In this document: one piece after another, positions 15,541 through 24,072 of the stretch | Position numbering within the stretch: position 1 is the first letter of the stretch | Layout of the letters: every line of letters begins with the position of its first letter | Source of the DNA: Streptomyces flavidovirens DSM 40150 | GTDB lineage: Bacteria > Actinomycetota > Actinomycetes > Streptomycetales > Streptomycetaceae | Assembly: GCF_000429085.1 (NCBI RefSeq) | Contig: NZ_KE386846.1 | Location: 133,898 to 197,897 of the forward strand | DNA: 64,000 nt | Direction of reading: 5' to 3' | Position numbers and translations under genes: made by a program | Notes under the pieces: model-generated | What the model was told of the DNA's origin: nothing | Databases searched by the model: none | What the model saw: the letters and a program-made list of their open reading frames with translations, nothing else

Positions 15541-18168
15541 ATGGTGTCCGGCCCGGAGCTCCCGGTCACCGTCCCGCTGCTGGAGCGCGAGACGGAACTC
15601 GCTGCCGCCGCACGCGCCGTCGACGCGCTCTGCGCCGACGTGCCTGCCGGTGGAGTTCTCGTCTGCGGTGGCGAGGCGGGCCTGGGCAAGACCGCGTTGC
15701 TGTCCGAGATCCGGCGACTCGCCGCCGGACGGTGCACCGTGTGGTCCGCGCGCGCCGGCGAGACGGTCACCTCGGTCCCCTTCCATGTCGTACGGCAACT
15801 TCTGCAGCCCGCACTCGCGCTGCCCGGCGCGGTGGACGCCAGGGAGTTACTCGGTGACGGGTACGAGATCATCGGCCCCGCGCTCGGCGTGGCGCCGGCC
15901 GGCGTGCGGGCCGACCCCCAGGGTGTCCGGGACGGCCTGGACGCCCTGGTCCTGCGCCTGGCGGCCGTGCACCGGCCGCTGGTCCTGCTCGTCGACGATG
16001 CCCATTGGGCCGACCTGGAGACCCTCGGCTGGCTGGCGTCCTTCGTCCAGCGCGACGACCTTCCCGTGCTCGTCGTCATCGCGTACCGCACCGAGGAACC
16101 CACCGGTGACACCGCGGAGTGCATCCGGGCGATGGAGGCCGTCGCCGGACAGTGCGTCACCCTGCGGGCGCTCAGCCCCGAGGCGGTGGCGAGCCTCGCA
16201 CGCGCCGCCCTGGGCGAGCACGCGGACGATCCGTTCTGCCGTGAGGTGTGGGCGGTCACCGGCGGCAACCTCTACGAGACCGTGGAGCTCGTCGCCAAGG
16301 TGCGCGACGGATGCCTGGACCCGGTCGAGGGCTCCGCGGGCGCCCTGCGCGCCCTCGGTGCCGCCGCGCGCGGCACCGGCCTGATCGCCCGGCTCGAAGA
16401 ACTGGGCACGGACACCACCAGGTTCGCCTGGGCCGCCGCCATCCTCGGTACGGAGATCTCGCTGGACCTGGCCGCCTCGCTCGCCGGCCTCGACGGTGCC
16501 CGGGCCGCCGACTGCGCCGAACGGCTGCGCACGGCCCGCATTCTCGCCGGTACCGACCCCATGGAGTTCGTCCACCCGCTCATCGCGGGCGCCGTCTACC
16601 GCGCCATTCCGCCCGCCACCCGCACCGCCATGCACTGCCGGGCCGCCTGGGCGGTCACCCGGGCGGGCCGGGGCGCGGCGGCCGCCGCGAGGCACCTCCT
16701 CGAAGTCCACCCGGACGACGACCCGGAGCTGGTCGCCCAGTTGCGCGAGGCCGCCTCCGAGCACCTCGCCGTCGGCGCTCCGGACGCCGCCAGACGCTGT
16801 CTGGAGCGCGCCCTCGAAGAGCCTCCGCTGCCCGGAGAACACGCCAAGGTGCTGTACGAACTGGGCTGCGCCACGCTGCTGACCTCGCCCGCCACCACCG
16901 TCGGCCACCTGCGGGCGGCCCTGGGCATGCCGGGCCTGGACGCCGGTCAGCGTGTGGACGCGGTCTTCCGGCTGTCCCAGGCGCTCACGCACAACAACCA
17001 GACACGGGAAGCGGCCCAGGTCGTGGCCGCCGAGGTCGCCAGAACCGCCGCCGGCCCCGCCAGAATGCGGCTCCAGGCCGTGCACTTCCTGTGGGAGGGC
17101 GTACAGGCGGCCGAGGACGACGGCCCAGGACGCTCCCGGCGCCTCGCCGAGATGACCGAAAGCCTCCAGGGCCGCGACAACTCCGAACGCGTGCTCCTCA
17201 TACTGAGGGCCTTCGACGGCACCGCACGCGGGGAGAACGCCGAGGAGATCGTCCAGATCTGCGACCGCGCCCTGCTCGACGGCATGCTCGCGCCGGGCCT
17301 CGGCTGGACCAACACCGCCTGGGGTTTCGAGCCCCCGGCGCTGCTCGGCCTCACGTACGCCTTCGCGGACCGGCTCGACCAGGCCGAGAGCCTCTTCGAC
17401 GAGGCACTGCGCGCCTTCGAGATCTCCGGCTGGAGCGGCGGTCATCTGGCCTTCGCCAACGCCCTCGTCGGCTACCTCCAGCGCAGGCGCGGCCGGCTCG
17501 CCCAGGCCGAGATGTATCTGCGCGAGAGTCTGCGCCTCGCCGAGCGCGTCGGCAACGGCCTGCCGATGCACTGGGACGCCGCCTGCATGCTCATCGACAC
17601 GCTGCTCGCGCGGGGCAGGGTCGACGCCGCCCGGGAGGCGGCCGAACGCCACGCGTTCGCGCCGCCGTACCCGTCGTCGATCGTCATTCCCGACGCCCAG
17701 TGCGTACGCGGAAGGCTGCTGCTCGCACAGGGCCGCACCAAGGAAGCCGTCGCCGAGTTCGAAGCGGCGGGAGAGGCGTTGACCTCGCGCGGCCGGCACA
17801 ACGGTGTCATGGCGCCCTGGGCGAGCGATCTCGCCCGCGCGGTGGCCGCCGACGACCCCGAGCGCGCCGCCGCCCTCGCCGCCTACGTACGGGACCGCGC
17901 GGAGCGCTTCGGTACGGACACCGCCATCGGCGAGTCACTGCGCTGCGCGGCGGCCCTGGAGGAGGGCGAACGGGCAGTGGAGCTGCTCGCCAAGGCGGTC
18001 GCGTTCCTCGAAGGGTCACCCTGTGCGTACGAGCACGCCCTGGCGCGGGTCGAGTACGGCATCGCCGCGCGGTCCGCGGGCGAGCTGAGCCGAGGCCTGG
18101 CCCTCGCCGGGAAGTGCGGCGCCGACGGACTGGTGAAGCGTGCCCGTGAGGCGCTGCGTTCGCTCTGA
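15541..18168 (+). CDS. LAL-like AAA ATPase lacking the LuxR DNA-binding domain
   Basis: The 875-residue protein matches the large ATP-binding LuxR (LAL/MalT-like) regulators over its length. It has an AAA-type P-loop GGEAGLGKT (residues 43-51), Walker B LVLLVDDAHWAD near residue 150, and a long helical, TPR-like C-terminal half. The chain stops after CGADGLVKRAREALRSL, the point at which LAL proteins normally enter the LuxR helix-turn-helix. The next gene lies 25 bases downstream on the other strand, so no detached HTH follows. GGGAGGG at 15531-15537 precedes clustered starts; ATG 15541 is chosen over ATG 15538 for spacing. It may act as a signalling ATPase or a partner of another regulator; this is inferred. 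Confidence 0.82.
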   Translation: MVSGPELPVTVPLLERETELAAAARAVDALCADVPAGGVLVCGGEAGLGKTALLSEIRRLAAGRCTVWSARAGETVTSVPFHVVRQLLQPALALPGAVDARELLGDGYEIIGPALGVAPAGVRADPQGVRDGLDALVLRLAAVHRPLVLLVDDAHWADLETLGWLASFVQRDDLPVLVVIAYRTEEPTGDTAECIRAMEAVAGQCVTLRALSPEAVASLARAALGEHADDPFCREVWAVTGGNLYETVELVAKVRDGCLDPVEGSAGALRALGAAARGTGLIARLEELGTDTTRFAWAAAILGTEISLDLAASLAGLDGARAADCAERLRTARILAGTDPMEFVHPLIAGAVYRAIPPATRTAMHCRAAWAVTRAGRGAAAAARHLLEVHPDDDPELVAQLREAASEHLAVGAPDAARRCLERALEEPPLPGEHAKVLYELGCATLLTSPATTVGHLRAALGMPGLDAGQRVDAVFRLSQALTHNNQTREAAQVVAAEVARTAAGPARMRLQAVHFLWEGVQAAEDDGPGRSRRLAEMTESLQGRDNSERVLLILRAFDGTARGENAEEIVQICDRALLDGMLAPGLGWTNTAWGFEPPALLGLTYAFADRLDQAESLFDEALRAFEISGWSGGHLAFANALVGYLQRRRGRLAQAEMYLRESLRLAERVGNGLPMHWDAACMLIDTLLARGRVDAAREAAERHAFAPPYPSSIVIPDAQCVRGRLLLAQGRTKEAVAEFEAAGEALTSRGRHNGVMAPWASDLARAVAADDPERAAALAAYVRDRAERFGTDTAIGESLRCAAALEEGERAVELLAKAVAFLEGSPCAYEHALARVEYGIAARSAGELSRGLALAGKCGADGLVKRAREALRSL

Positions 18169-18192
18169 GGAACAACAGCACCGTTCACCGGC

Positions 18193-19467
18193 TCAGCGGT
18201 CCAGCTCCTTGTGCGCGCTCTCGGGAAGCCGGAAGTACACCGCCGTGGACACCAGGCACAGCGCGGCGACGTACCAAGGGAACAGTCCGGGCCGGCCCAG
18301 CTCCTTGAACAGCGTGCCCACGTACGGCGCCGTACCGCCGAAAAGCGCGACCGTGAGGGAGTAGGGGAAACCGATGCCGGCCGCGCGGACCCTGGCCGGG
18401 AAGATCTCCGCGTTGACCGCCGCCGAGATCGACGTGAAGCCGGTGAGCAGGACCATTCCCGCGCACTGCACCAGCAGCAGCGACGTGAAGGAACCGTTGA
18501 CGGCGCGCAGCAGGGGAACGCTCAGCAGCGCGAAGCCGATGCCGAAGAACAGCAGCAGCGGCTTGCGGCCGTATCGGTCGGACAGTAGCCCGCCGACCGG
18601 CTGGAGCAGCGCGAAGAAGGCCAGTGAGATGGTGCCCGCGAGCAGCGCGTCGGACTTCGCGATGCCCGCGTTCAGTTCGGCGTACGTCGGCAGATAGGAC
18701 GTCCAGGTGTAGTACGCGATGGTGCCGCCCGCGGTGATGCCGCAGATCAGCAGCGACTGGCGCGGGTGGTGCCGCAGGGCGTCGAAGAGACCGGGGCGCG
18801 GCTTGTGCGCGTGCCCGGCGGCGAGGGTCTCCTGGGCTCCGCGCCGGATCCAGAAGCCGACGAGACTCAGGGCCGCCCCCACGACGAACGGAACGCGCCA
18901 CCCCCACCCCTCCATCGCCCCTTCGCTGAGGCCCGCCACGAGCGCGGCGGCGATGCCCGACGCGGCGAGCTGGCCCGTGGTCGTGGAGACGTACTGGAAG
19001 CTGGAGAAGAGACCGCGCCTGCCCGGCCCGGCGGACTCGACGAGGAAGGTGGTCGACGCGGCGAACTCGCCGCCGACGGACAGTCCCTGGAGCAGGCGCG
19101 CGGTGACCAGCACCACCGGAGCGAGGACACCGGCGCAGGCGTACGTCGGTGTCAGGCCGACCAGCAGGCTGCTGCCGCCCATCAGGAGGATGGTGAGGGT
19201 GAGCGCGGCACGACGCCCGCGCCGGTCCGCGACGGCGCCCATCAGCAGACCGCCGACCGGCCGCATGAAGAAGCCGACGGCGAAGACGGCGAAGGTGGAG
19301 AGCAGGGGGACGAGGGAATTGCCGGAGCCCTGGGGAAATATCTGCCCGGCGATATAGGTGGCGAGGAAGGTGTACGCGTACCAGTCGTACCACTCGACGG
19401 CGTTGCCGACGGAGGCCGCGAGCAACTGCCGGACGGGGCGCCGCGCAGGGGCGAGGGTCTGTGTCAT
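18193..19467 (-). CDS. MHS-type MFS transporter (proton symporter)
   Basis: The 424-residue protein is a 12-helix MFS permease of the metabolite:H+ symporter type. It opens with SVGNAVEWYDWYAYTFLATY, the signature of ProP/KgtP-like carriers, has the loop motif VADRRGRRAAL between helices 2 and 3, and RLLQGLSVGGEFAASTTFLVE further on. Likely substrates are organic acids or osmolytes such as proline, betaine or 2-oxoglutarate. ATG 19467 is preferred because GAGGG lies eight bases upstream; a GTG at 19473 is too close to that site. It is transcribed toward the LAL-like gene. Confidence 0.87.
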   Translation of the reverse strand: MTQTLAPARRPVRQLLAASVGNAVEWYDWYAYTFLATYIAGQIFPQGSGNSLVPLLSTFAVFAVGFFMRPVGGLLMGAVADRRGRRAALTLTILLMGGSSLLVGLTPTYACAGVLAPVVLVTARLLQGLSVGGEFAASTTFLVESAGPGRRGLFSSFQYVSTTTGQLAASGIAAALVAGLSEGAMEGWGWRVPFVVGAALSLVGFWIRRGAQETLAAGHAHKPRPGLFDALRHHPRQSLLICGITAGGTIAYYTWTSYLPTYAELNAGIAKSDALLAGTISLAFFALLQPVGGLLSDRYGRKPLLLFFGIGFALLSVPLLRAVNGSFTSLLLVQCAGMVLLTGFTSISAAVNAEIFPARVRAAGIGFPYSLTVALFGGTAPYVGTLFKELGRPGLFPWYVAALCLVSTAVYFRLPESAHKELDR

Positions 19468-19512
19468 GATCACGACCCTCCCCCCGCGCGAACGGCCTCA
19501 ACCGCCGGTGCG

Positions 19513-20766
19513 TCAACGCCTCGGACAGCGCAGGCTCTTCAGGTCGACGGTGTCCGCCATCGTCCGCATGCCGGCGTCGTTGGGGTGGAGATGGTCGCCG
19601 CTGTTGTACGCCGGAAGGAGCCGGGCCGGCGCGGCCGGGTCCATGACCGCCCGGTCGAAATCGACGACGGCGTCGAACGCGCCGCTGCCGCGGATGAAGG
19701 CATTGACCTCCTGCCGTACGGCCTCACCGGCCGGCGTCCACTCCCGCCAGCCCTCGTACGGCATGACCGTCGCCCCGACGACGCACACGCCCGCCGCGTG
19801 CGACCTGTCGATGATCTGCCGGTAACCGGCGATCAGTTCGGCGGCTGTCGGCGCCGGGACGCCCTTGATGTCGTTGACCCCTTCGAGCAGCACCACGGTG
19901 CGCACGCCGTGCTGCGAGAGCACGTCCCGGTCGAGCCGCTTCAGCGCGCTCTCGCCGGAACCGTCCTTGAGGACCTTGTTGCCCGAGATCCCCTCGTTGG
20001 CGACGCCCTTGACGCGCGAACCGGGATCGGCGTCCAGCCTGCGGGCCAGGAAATCCGGCCAGCGGCGATTGGTGTCGCGGGTGGAGATCGCGCCGTCGGT
20101 GATCGAGTCGCCGAGCGTCGCCACGGCGCCCGTGCCGCGCCGGGCACCCACGGTGACGGCGTCGAGGTAGAACCACGAGGCGATCCGCTGAGTGAAGGGC
20201 GCGGCGGAGTCGTCGGCGGCGTGGTTGCCGGCCGGTGCGATGTACGACGTCTGCAGGGCCATCCTGTGACCCGTCGCGGCGCCGCCCGCGCTGCGTACGT
20301 ACAGGCTGACGGCCAGGTCGGACCGTGGCCGCACCGTGCCGGGCAGCGGGTCGCTGTAGACCGAGCCGCCGGGCGGCACGCTCACCGAGGGCGATCCGGC
20401 GAAGGTCAGCGGCCGGTTGGTGCCCGGCACCAGCGCGGCGCCGGTGGCCCGCAGTCCGGCGTACGCGCGGCCGAAGGTCACCGGCTTGGTGCCGAAGGCG
20501 TTGGAGAGCCGGACCCGCAGCCTGCTGCCGCCGGCGCTGGTGTGCACGACGAGCCGGTACGTGCGCTCCGGGGCGGCGCCGGCGGTGGACAGCCTGTCCG
20601 TGCCGGCGGCCCAGGTGACGACGGACGTTGTGCCCGGCCCGGTGGGCGCGGGCGAGGGCGTGGGCCGCGCGGTGGAGGGCGGCCCGGCGGCGAGGACCGT
20701 TGTGATCGCGACGGCGACGGCGGTCAGGGCGTGTGGGGCGTGTCTGCGTAACGTGGGTCTGTTCAT
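19513..20766 (-). CDS. Secreted SGNH/GDSL hydrolase
   Basis: The 417-residue exported protein has a signal peptide and a Pro/Thr-rich linker. A beta-rich N-terminal domain follows (to about residue 205), and then an SGNH esterase domain. Catalytic blocks are clear: TLGDSITDG with nucleophile Ser 221, NEGISGNK, LLEGVNDIKG, and DHLHPNDAGM near the end with the Asp/His of the triad. It should hydrolyse acyl or acetyl esters outside the cell, for example on polysaccharides or lipids. It lies just upstream of the transporter on the same strand. Confidence 0.88.
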   Translation of the reverse strand: MNRPTLRRHAPHALTAVAVAITTVLAAGPPSTARPTPSPAPTGPGTTSVVTWAAGTDRLSTAGAAPERTYRLVVHTSAGGSRLRVRLSNAFGTKPVTFGRAYAGLRATGAALVPGTNRPLTFAGSPSVSVPPGGSVYSDPLPGTVRPRSDLAVSLYVRSAGGAATGHRMALQTSYIAPAGNHAADDSAAPFTQRIASWFYLDAVTVGARRGTGAVATLGDSITDGAISTRDTNRRWPDFLARRLDADPGSRVKGVANEGISGNKVLKDGSGESALKRLDRDVLSQHGVRTVVLLEGVNDIKGVPAPTAAELIAGYRQIIDRSHAAGVCVVGATVMPYEGWREWTPAGEAVRQEVNAFIRGSGAFDAVVDFDRAVMDPAAPARLLPAYNSGDHLHPNDAGMRTMADTVDLKSLRCPRR

Positions 20767-20897
20767 GGCGCGGAGATTCCTCCCCTGAGCATGGGCATGC
20801 GCATGGACATGCCCGTCCGGCAGTCAGGGAATTGACTCGCGGCCCGGCAGGCGCTGTCCAGGGTGCGCGGCACGAACAGCCGCTTGCGCGGAGGTGG

Positions 20898-21416
20898 TCA
20901 GGACCCCTGATGCGGCACAGTGGACCACGCCGGGGCGGTGCCCGCGACCCGGCAGACCATCAGGTAGAGCGGAATCGGCGGCGTGTACGGTGCGCTGCCC
21001 TCCGGCGTGTGGATCAGGCGCGGACGTGTCGCGGGTACGTACGCCCCCGAGACGTAGCGGGCGGGTCGCGGCCAGGCGAGTCCGAGGTCCGACTCGGCAG
21101 GCACGAGCCACCACCACCAGTCGGCGTCGGCGAAGACGCATCCGGGCCGGGACAGATGGGCCATCATCCGCAGCCCGTGCCGCGCGGGAAGCCCCACGGC
21201 GTCGCAGCCGAGCGGTGTGGAAAGACCGGGCGGCACGGGCAGGCGGACCCGTCCGCCGCTGCGCCCGCCGTTCCGCTCGCCGCCCTGCTCGGCGGTGTGT
21301 GCGCCGGTGTGCGCGCCGGGCTGCGGGCCCTTCTGGGGGCCGCCGTACGCACGGCTCTGCGCGACCGCCTCGTGGCGACGCACGCGCGAGAGCCGGCCCG
21401 CCGGCAGGCTGGTCAT
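20898..21416 (-). CDS. Trp-rich conserved protein linked to the HATPase gene
   Basis: This 172-residue protein has no function that I can name. Its N-terminus is Arg/Gly/Gln-rich and poorly ordered. The C-terminal 100 residues look folded, with VFADADWWWWLVPAESD (four consecutive Trp) and the end SAPYTPPIPLYLMVCRVAG. I recall similar C-termini in small streptomycete proteins encoded beside XRE/HATPase cassettes. Its start lies 8 bases after the stop of the HATPase gene, with GAGG six bases upstream of ATG 21416, so the two genes form an operon. Confidence 0.7.
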   Translation of the reverse strand: MTSLPAGRLSRVRRHEAVAQSRAYGGPQKGPQPGAHTGAHTAEQGGERNGGRSGGRVRLPVPPGLSTPLGCDAVGLPARHGLRMMAHLSRPGCVFADADWWWWLVPAESDLGLAWPRPARYVSGAYVPATRPRLIHTPEGSAPYTPPIPLYLMVCRVAGTAPAWSTVPHQGS

Positions 21417-21424
21417 CACGGACC

Positions 21425-21865
21425 TCAGCAAGGAAGCTCCGCCCAGACGATGCGCCCCGGACCGTCCGTCGCATCGCGCGTTCCCCAGAAGCTGCTCAGG
21501 GTGTCGACGAGCTGCAGCCCGCGCCCGTGTTCCTCGTCGCCCGCCTGACGCAGCCGAGGCCCGGTGGGCTCCAGCCCCTGATCCTTCACGGCGACACGCA
21601 GGCGGCCGTCGCTGTCGCGCAGTTCGCACACGACCTGCTCGCTCGCGGTGTGCAGTACGGCATTGGTGAACAGTTCGGAGACGATCAGAGCCGCCGTGTC
21701 GCAGGTGTCCTCGTCGACGCCCCACCGCGCCAGCCGCTGCCGCGTCAGGCGCCGTGCCGAGGACACGAATTCAGCGCGGGCCGGCAGTTCGAACCCGTAC
21801 CGGCGTACGGCCGTTCCCCGGCAGCGGTCCATGAGCTGGGGGACGAGCGCAGTGCCTGGTGCCAC
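21425..21865 (-). CDS. HATPase_c anti-sigma-like ATP-binding protein
   Basis: The 146-residue protein is a stand-alone GHKL ATPase of the SpoIIAB/RsbW type. The N box is ALIVSELFTNAVLHT, and the G boxes are VKDQGLE and EEHGRGLQLVDTLSS. Proteins like this bind and phosphorylate anti-anti-sigma factors or sequester sigma factors; streptomycetes encode dozens of them beside XRE regulators. GTG 21865 has GAGG eight bases upstream and is preferred over the longer open frame, whose N-terminus runs into the divergent promoter region. It is transcribed divergently from the XRE/DUF397 genes. Confidence 0.85.
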   Translation of the reverse strand: MAPGTALVPQLMDRCRGTAVRRYGFELPARAEFVSSARRLTRQRLARWGVDEDTCDTAALIVSELFTNAVLHTASEQVVCELRDSDGRLRVAVKDQGLEPTGPRLRQAGDEEHGRGLQLVDTLSSFWGTRDATDGPGRIVWAELPC

Positions 21866-22070
21866 GAGCGTTTCCTCACGGTGGGGGGAGACGCCGGACG
21901 GCTGCCTCCCTCCGGTGGCAGCGCACGGCATCCGCGTGAACTGGTTCACCGCGCAACTCTCCACCCCAACGCGGCACTTGGCAAGGGTCACTATGAAAAT
22001 TGCAGAGTGTCATTTCTTTGACTGCGACCGCGTGGCACACTGCTCGCAACAGTCCACGGGGAGGTCTGAA
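21866..22070. promoter_or_regulatory. Divergent promoter region of the HATPase and XRE genes
   Basis: This 205-bp segment is more AT-rich than its surroundings around 21990-22025 and should hold promoters for both directions. TTGACT at 22018-22023 is a plausible -35 for the XRE gene. GGGGAGG at 22058-22064 is its ribosome site. No clear operator dyad stood out. Confidence 0.45.
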
Positions 22071-22940
22071 GTGAGTGAACCGCGGTCCGCCCCGACAGTG
22101 GGCCAGGTCGTTCTCGGCAAGCGCCTGCTGGAACTGCGCCAAAGGGCAGGCATGACACGCGAAGCGGCCGCCAAGGTGCTCCGCGTCACCCCGGCCACCA
22201 TCCGCAGGATGGAGACGGCCGAGGTCGGGCTCAAAATCCCTTACGTGCAGCTCCTGCTGCAGGCGTACGGGCATTCCCCGCAGGACATCGATTCCTTCGT
22301 CGAGCTGGCCGAGGAGGCGAACAGGCCCGGCTGGTGGCAGCGGTTCCACGGCACCCTGCCCGACTGGTTCAGCATGTACGTCAGCCTGGAGGGCGCCGCG
22401 TCGCTCATCAGGGCGTACGAGCCGCAGTTCGTACCGGGCCTGCTGCAGACCGAGAGCTACGCCCGCGCGATCATGCGCGGCGGAGCCGTCGGGCAGACCG
22501 GCTCCGGTGCAGCCGACGCCATCGAGCGGCATGTGGCCCTGCGCATGGAGCGCCAGAGCCTCCTCACCCGCGCCGACGCCCCGAAGCTGTGGGTCGTCAT
22601 GGACGAGACGGTGCTGCGCCGGCCGGTCGGCAGGCCGGATGTGCTGGGGGAGCAGATCGACCGCCTCCTGGAGGCCGTCGAAATGCCCAACGTCACCTTG
22701 CAGATCGCCGAGTTCGCCACGGGACACCACCCCGGCACCTACGGCCCGTTCGTCCTCTTCCGCTTCGCCGTACCGGAACTCCCGGACATGGTCTACAGCG
22801 AGTACCTGACCGGCGCGGTCTATCTCGACGCGCGCCCCGAGGTGGCGGCCCACCTCGAAGTCATGGACCGCATGGCGGCTCAGGCCGCGACCGCACAACG
22901 CACAAAGGAGATCCTCAGGAATCTCCGCAAGGAGCTGTGA
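22071..22940 (+). CDS. XRE regulator with DUF5753 domain (Scr1-like)
   Basis: The 289-residue protein has an XRE helix-turn-helix at about residues 12-66 (LLELRQRAGMTREAAAKVL then TPATIRRMETAEVGLKI). A C-terminal DUF5753 domain follows, with IRAYEPQFVPGLLQTESYARA and PGTYGPFVLFRF. This is the architecture of Scr1, the XRE partner of the DUF397 protein Scr2 of Streptomyces coelicolor; the pair has been discussed as toxin-antitoxin-like and as a regulator of secondary metabolism. GTG 22071 has GGGGAGG six bases upstream. The DUF397 gene follows after one base. Confidence 0.9.
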   Translation: MSEPRSAPTVGQVVLGKRLLELRQRAGMTREAAAKVLRVTPATIRRMETAEVGLKIPYVQLLLQAYGHSPQDIDSFVELAEEANRPGWWQRFHGTLPDWFSMYVSLEGAASLIRAYEPQFVPGLLQTESYARAIMRGGAVGQTGSGAADAIERHVALRMERQSLLTRADAPKLWVVMDETVLRRPVGRPDVLGEQIDRLLEAVEMPNVTLQIAEFATGHHPGTYGPFVLFRFAVPELPDMVYSEYLTGAVYLDARPEVAAHLEVMDRMAAQAATAQRTKEILRNLRKEL

Positions 22941-22941
22941 G

Positions 22942-23178
22942 ATGGACCGGATATACAACGGCATGCCCGCCAACGACCTGCCCGCGGAGGGCTGGTACAA
23001 GCCGTGGAGCGGCGGCAACGGCGGCAACTGCATCGAAGCCATGAAGCTGGCCGACGGCAGGGTCGCCGTCCGCCAGTCCGCCGACCCCGAGGGCCCCGCG
23101 CTGATCTACACTCCCGGCGAGATCGCCGCGTTCATCCAGGGAGCGAAGGCCGGACAGGCCGACTTCCTGCTCACCTGA
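22942..23178 (+). CDS. DUF397 protein, partner of the XRE regulator
   Basis: The 78-residue protein contains one DUF397 domain: WYKPWSGGNGGNCIEAMKL, then VAVRQSADPEGPALIYTPGE and a hydrophobic end AAFIQGAKAGQADFLLT. The ATG lies one base after the XRE stop with AAGGAG seven bases upstream, so the two are made together. Scr2-like proteins interact with their adjacent XRE regulator; the biochemical function is unknown. Its N-terminus begins with NGMPANDLPAEG, slightly longer than in many relatives. Confidence 0.9.
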   Translation: MDRIYNGMPANDLPAEGWYKPWSGGNGGNCIEAMKLADGRVAVRQSADPEGPALIYTPGEIAAFIQGAKAGQADFLLT

Positions 23179-23238
23179 TCCGCCACACTTTCCACCGTTC
23201 ACGTTCACCGTTCACCCCCGCTGACCACGGAGCGCCGT

Positions 23239-24048
23239 ATGACTGGGCAAGACCGCACAGCCGTCGAGATCGACACCAGCAAGCCGCACCCCGCGCGCAT
23301 GTACGACTGGTTCCTCGGCGGCAAGGACAACTACCCGGTCGACGAGGAGATGGCGCGCCAGCTCCTCACCCTCGACTCACGGGGCCGTGACATGGCGCGG
23401 GTCAACCGGGCGTTCATGCACCGTGCCACGCGCTGGCTCGCGGAGAACGGCGTACGTCAGTTCCTCGACATCGGTACGGGCATACCGACCGAGCCGAACC
23501 TTCACCAGATCGCCCAGCGGACCGCCCCCGACGCGCGCATCGTCTACTGCGACAACGACCCGATCGTGCTCGCCCACGCGGAGGCCCTGCTGCGCTCCAC
23601 ACCGCAGGGCGCCACCGAGTACATCCAGGCGGACGCCCGCGAACCCGACCTCATCCTGGACCGGGCGGGCAAGACGCTCGACTTCACGAAGCCCGTCGCG
23701 CTGTCGCTTGTCGCGCTGCTGCACTTCGTGGGGGACGAGGACGGCGCGCACGCGCTGGTGAACCGCCTCATGGACCGGCTCGCGTCCGGCAGTTACCTCG
23801 TCCTGTCCCACGTCACCGGGGACTTCGACCCGGCGGGCGCGGCGAAGGCGTCGGAGCTGTACGCCGCCAAGGGGCTCACCCTGCGGCCGCGTTCCCGCGC
23901 GGAGTTCGCCGAGTTCTTCAACGGCTTCGAACTCGTCGAGCCGGGCGTCTCGCTGGCCGCCGACTGGCGACCGGAACTCGGAGAAGTGGTCCCGGTCGCG
24001 GGCGACGACCCGATCCCCGGATACGCGGGTGTGGCCCGCAAGGTCTGA
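23239..24048 (+). CDS. SAM-dependent methyltransferase of the DUF574 family
   Basis: The 269-residue protein belongs to the actinomycete-specific S-adenosylmethionine methyltransferase family DUF574 (PF04672). It has DTSKPHPARMYDWFLGGKDN at the N-terminus, the SAM-binding loop FLDIGTGIPTEPNLHQIA, the acidic VYCDNDPIVLAHAEAL and the late LVEPGVSLAADWRPE. The acceptor is unknown. Such genes recur beside XRE/DUF397/HATPase genes, and here it follows the DUF397 gene by 60 bases on the same strand, which suggests one functional group. Confidence 0.9.
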   Translation: MTGQDRTAVEIDTSKPHPARMYDWFLGGKDNYPVDEEMARQLLTLDSRGRDMARVNRAFMHRATRWLAENGVRQFLDIGTGIPTEPNLHQIAQRTAPDARIVYCDNDPIVLAHAEALLRSTPQGATEYIQADAREPDLILDRAGKTLDFTKPVALSLVALLHFVGDEDGAHALVNRLMDRLASGSYLVLSHVTGDFDPAGAAKASELYAAKGLTLRPRSRAEFAEFFNGFELVEPGVSLAADWRPELGEVVPVAGDDPIPGYAGVARKV

Positions 24049-24072
24049 ACCGGGCCGGGGACCGGGTTGCGT

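Noticed and set aside
15847..17799. 650-codon minus-strand frame opposite the LAL-like gene
   Set aside because: Low-complexity Gly/Arg/Val sequence without motifs; the plus-strand gene has correct AAA motifs and codon bias.
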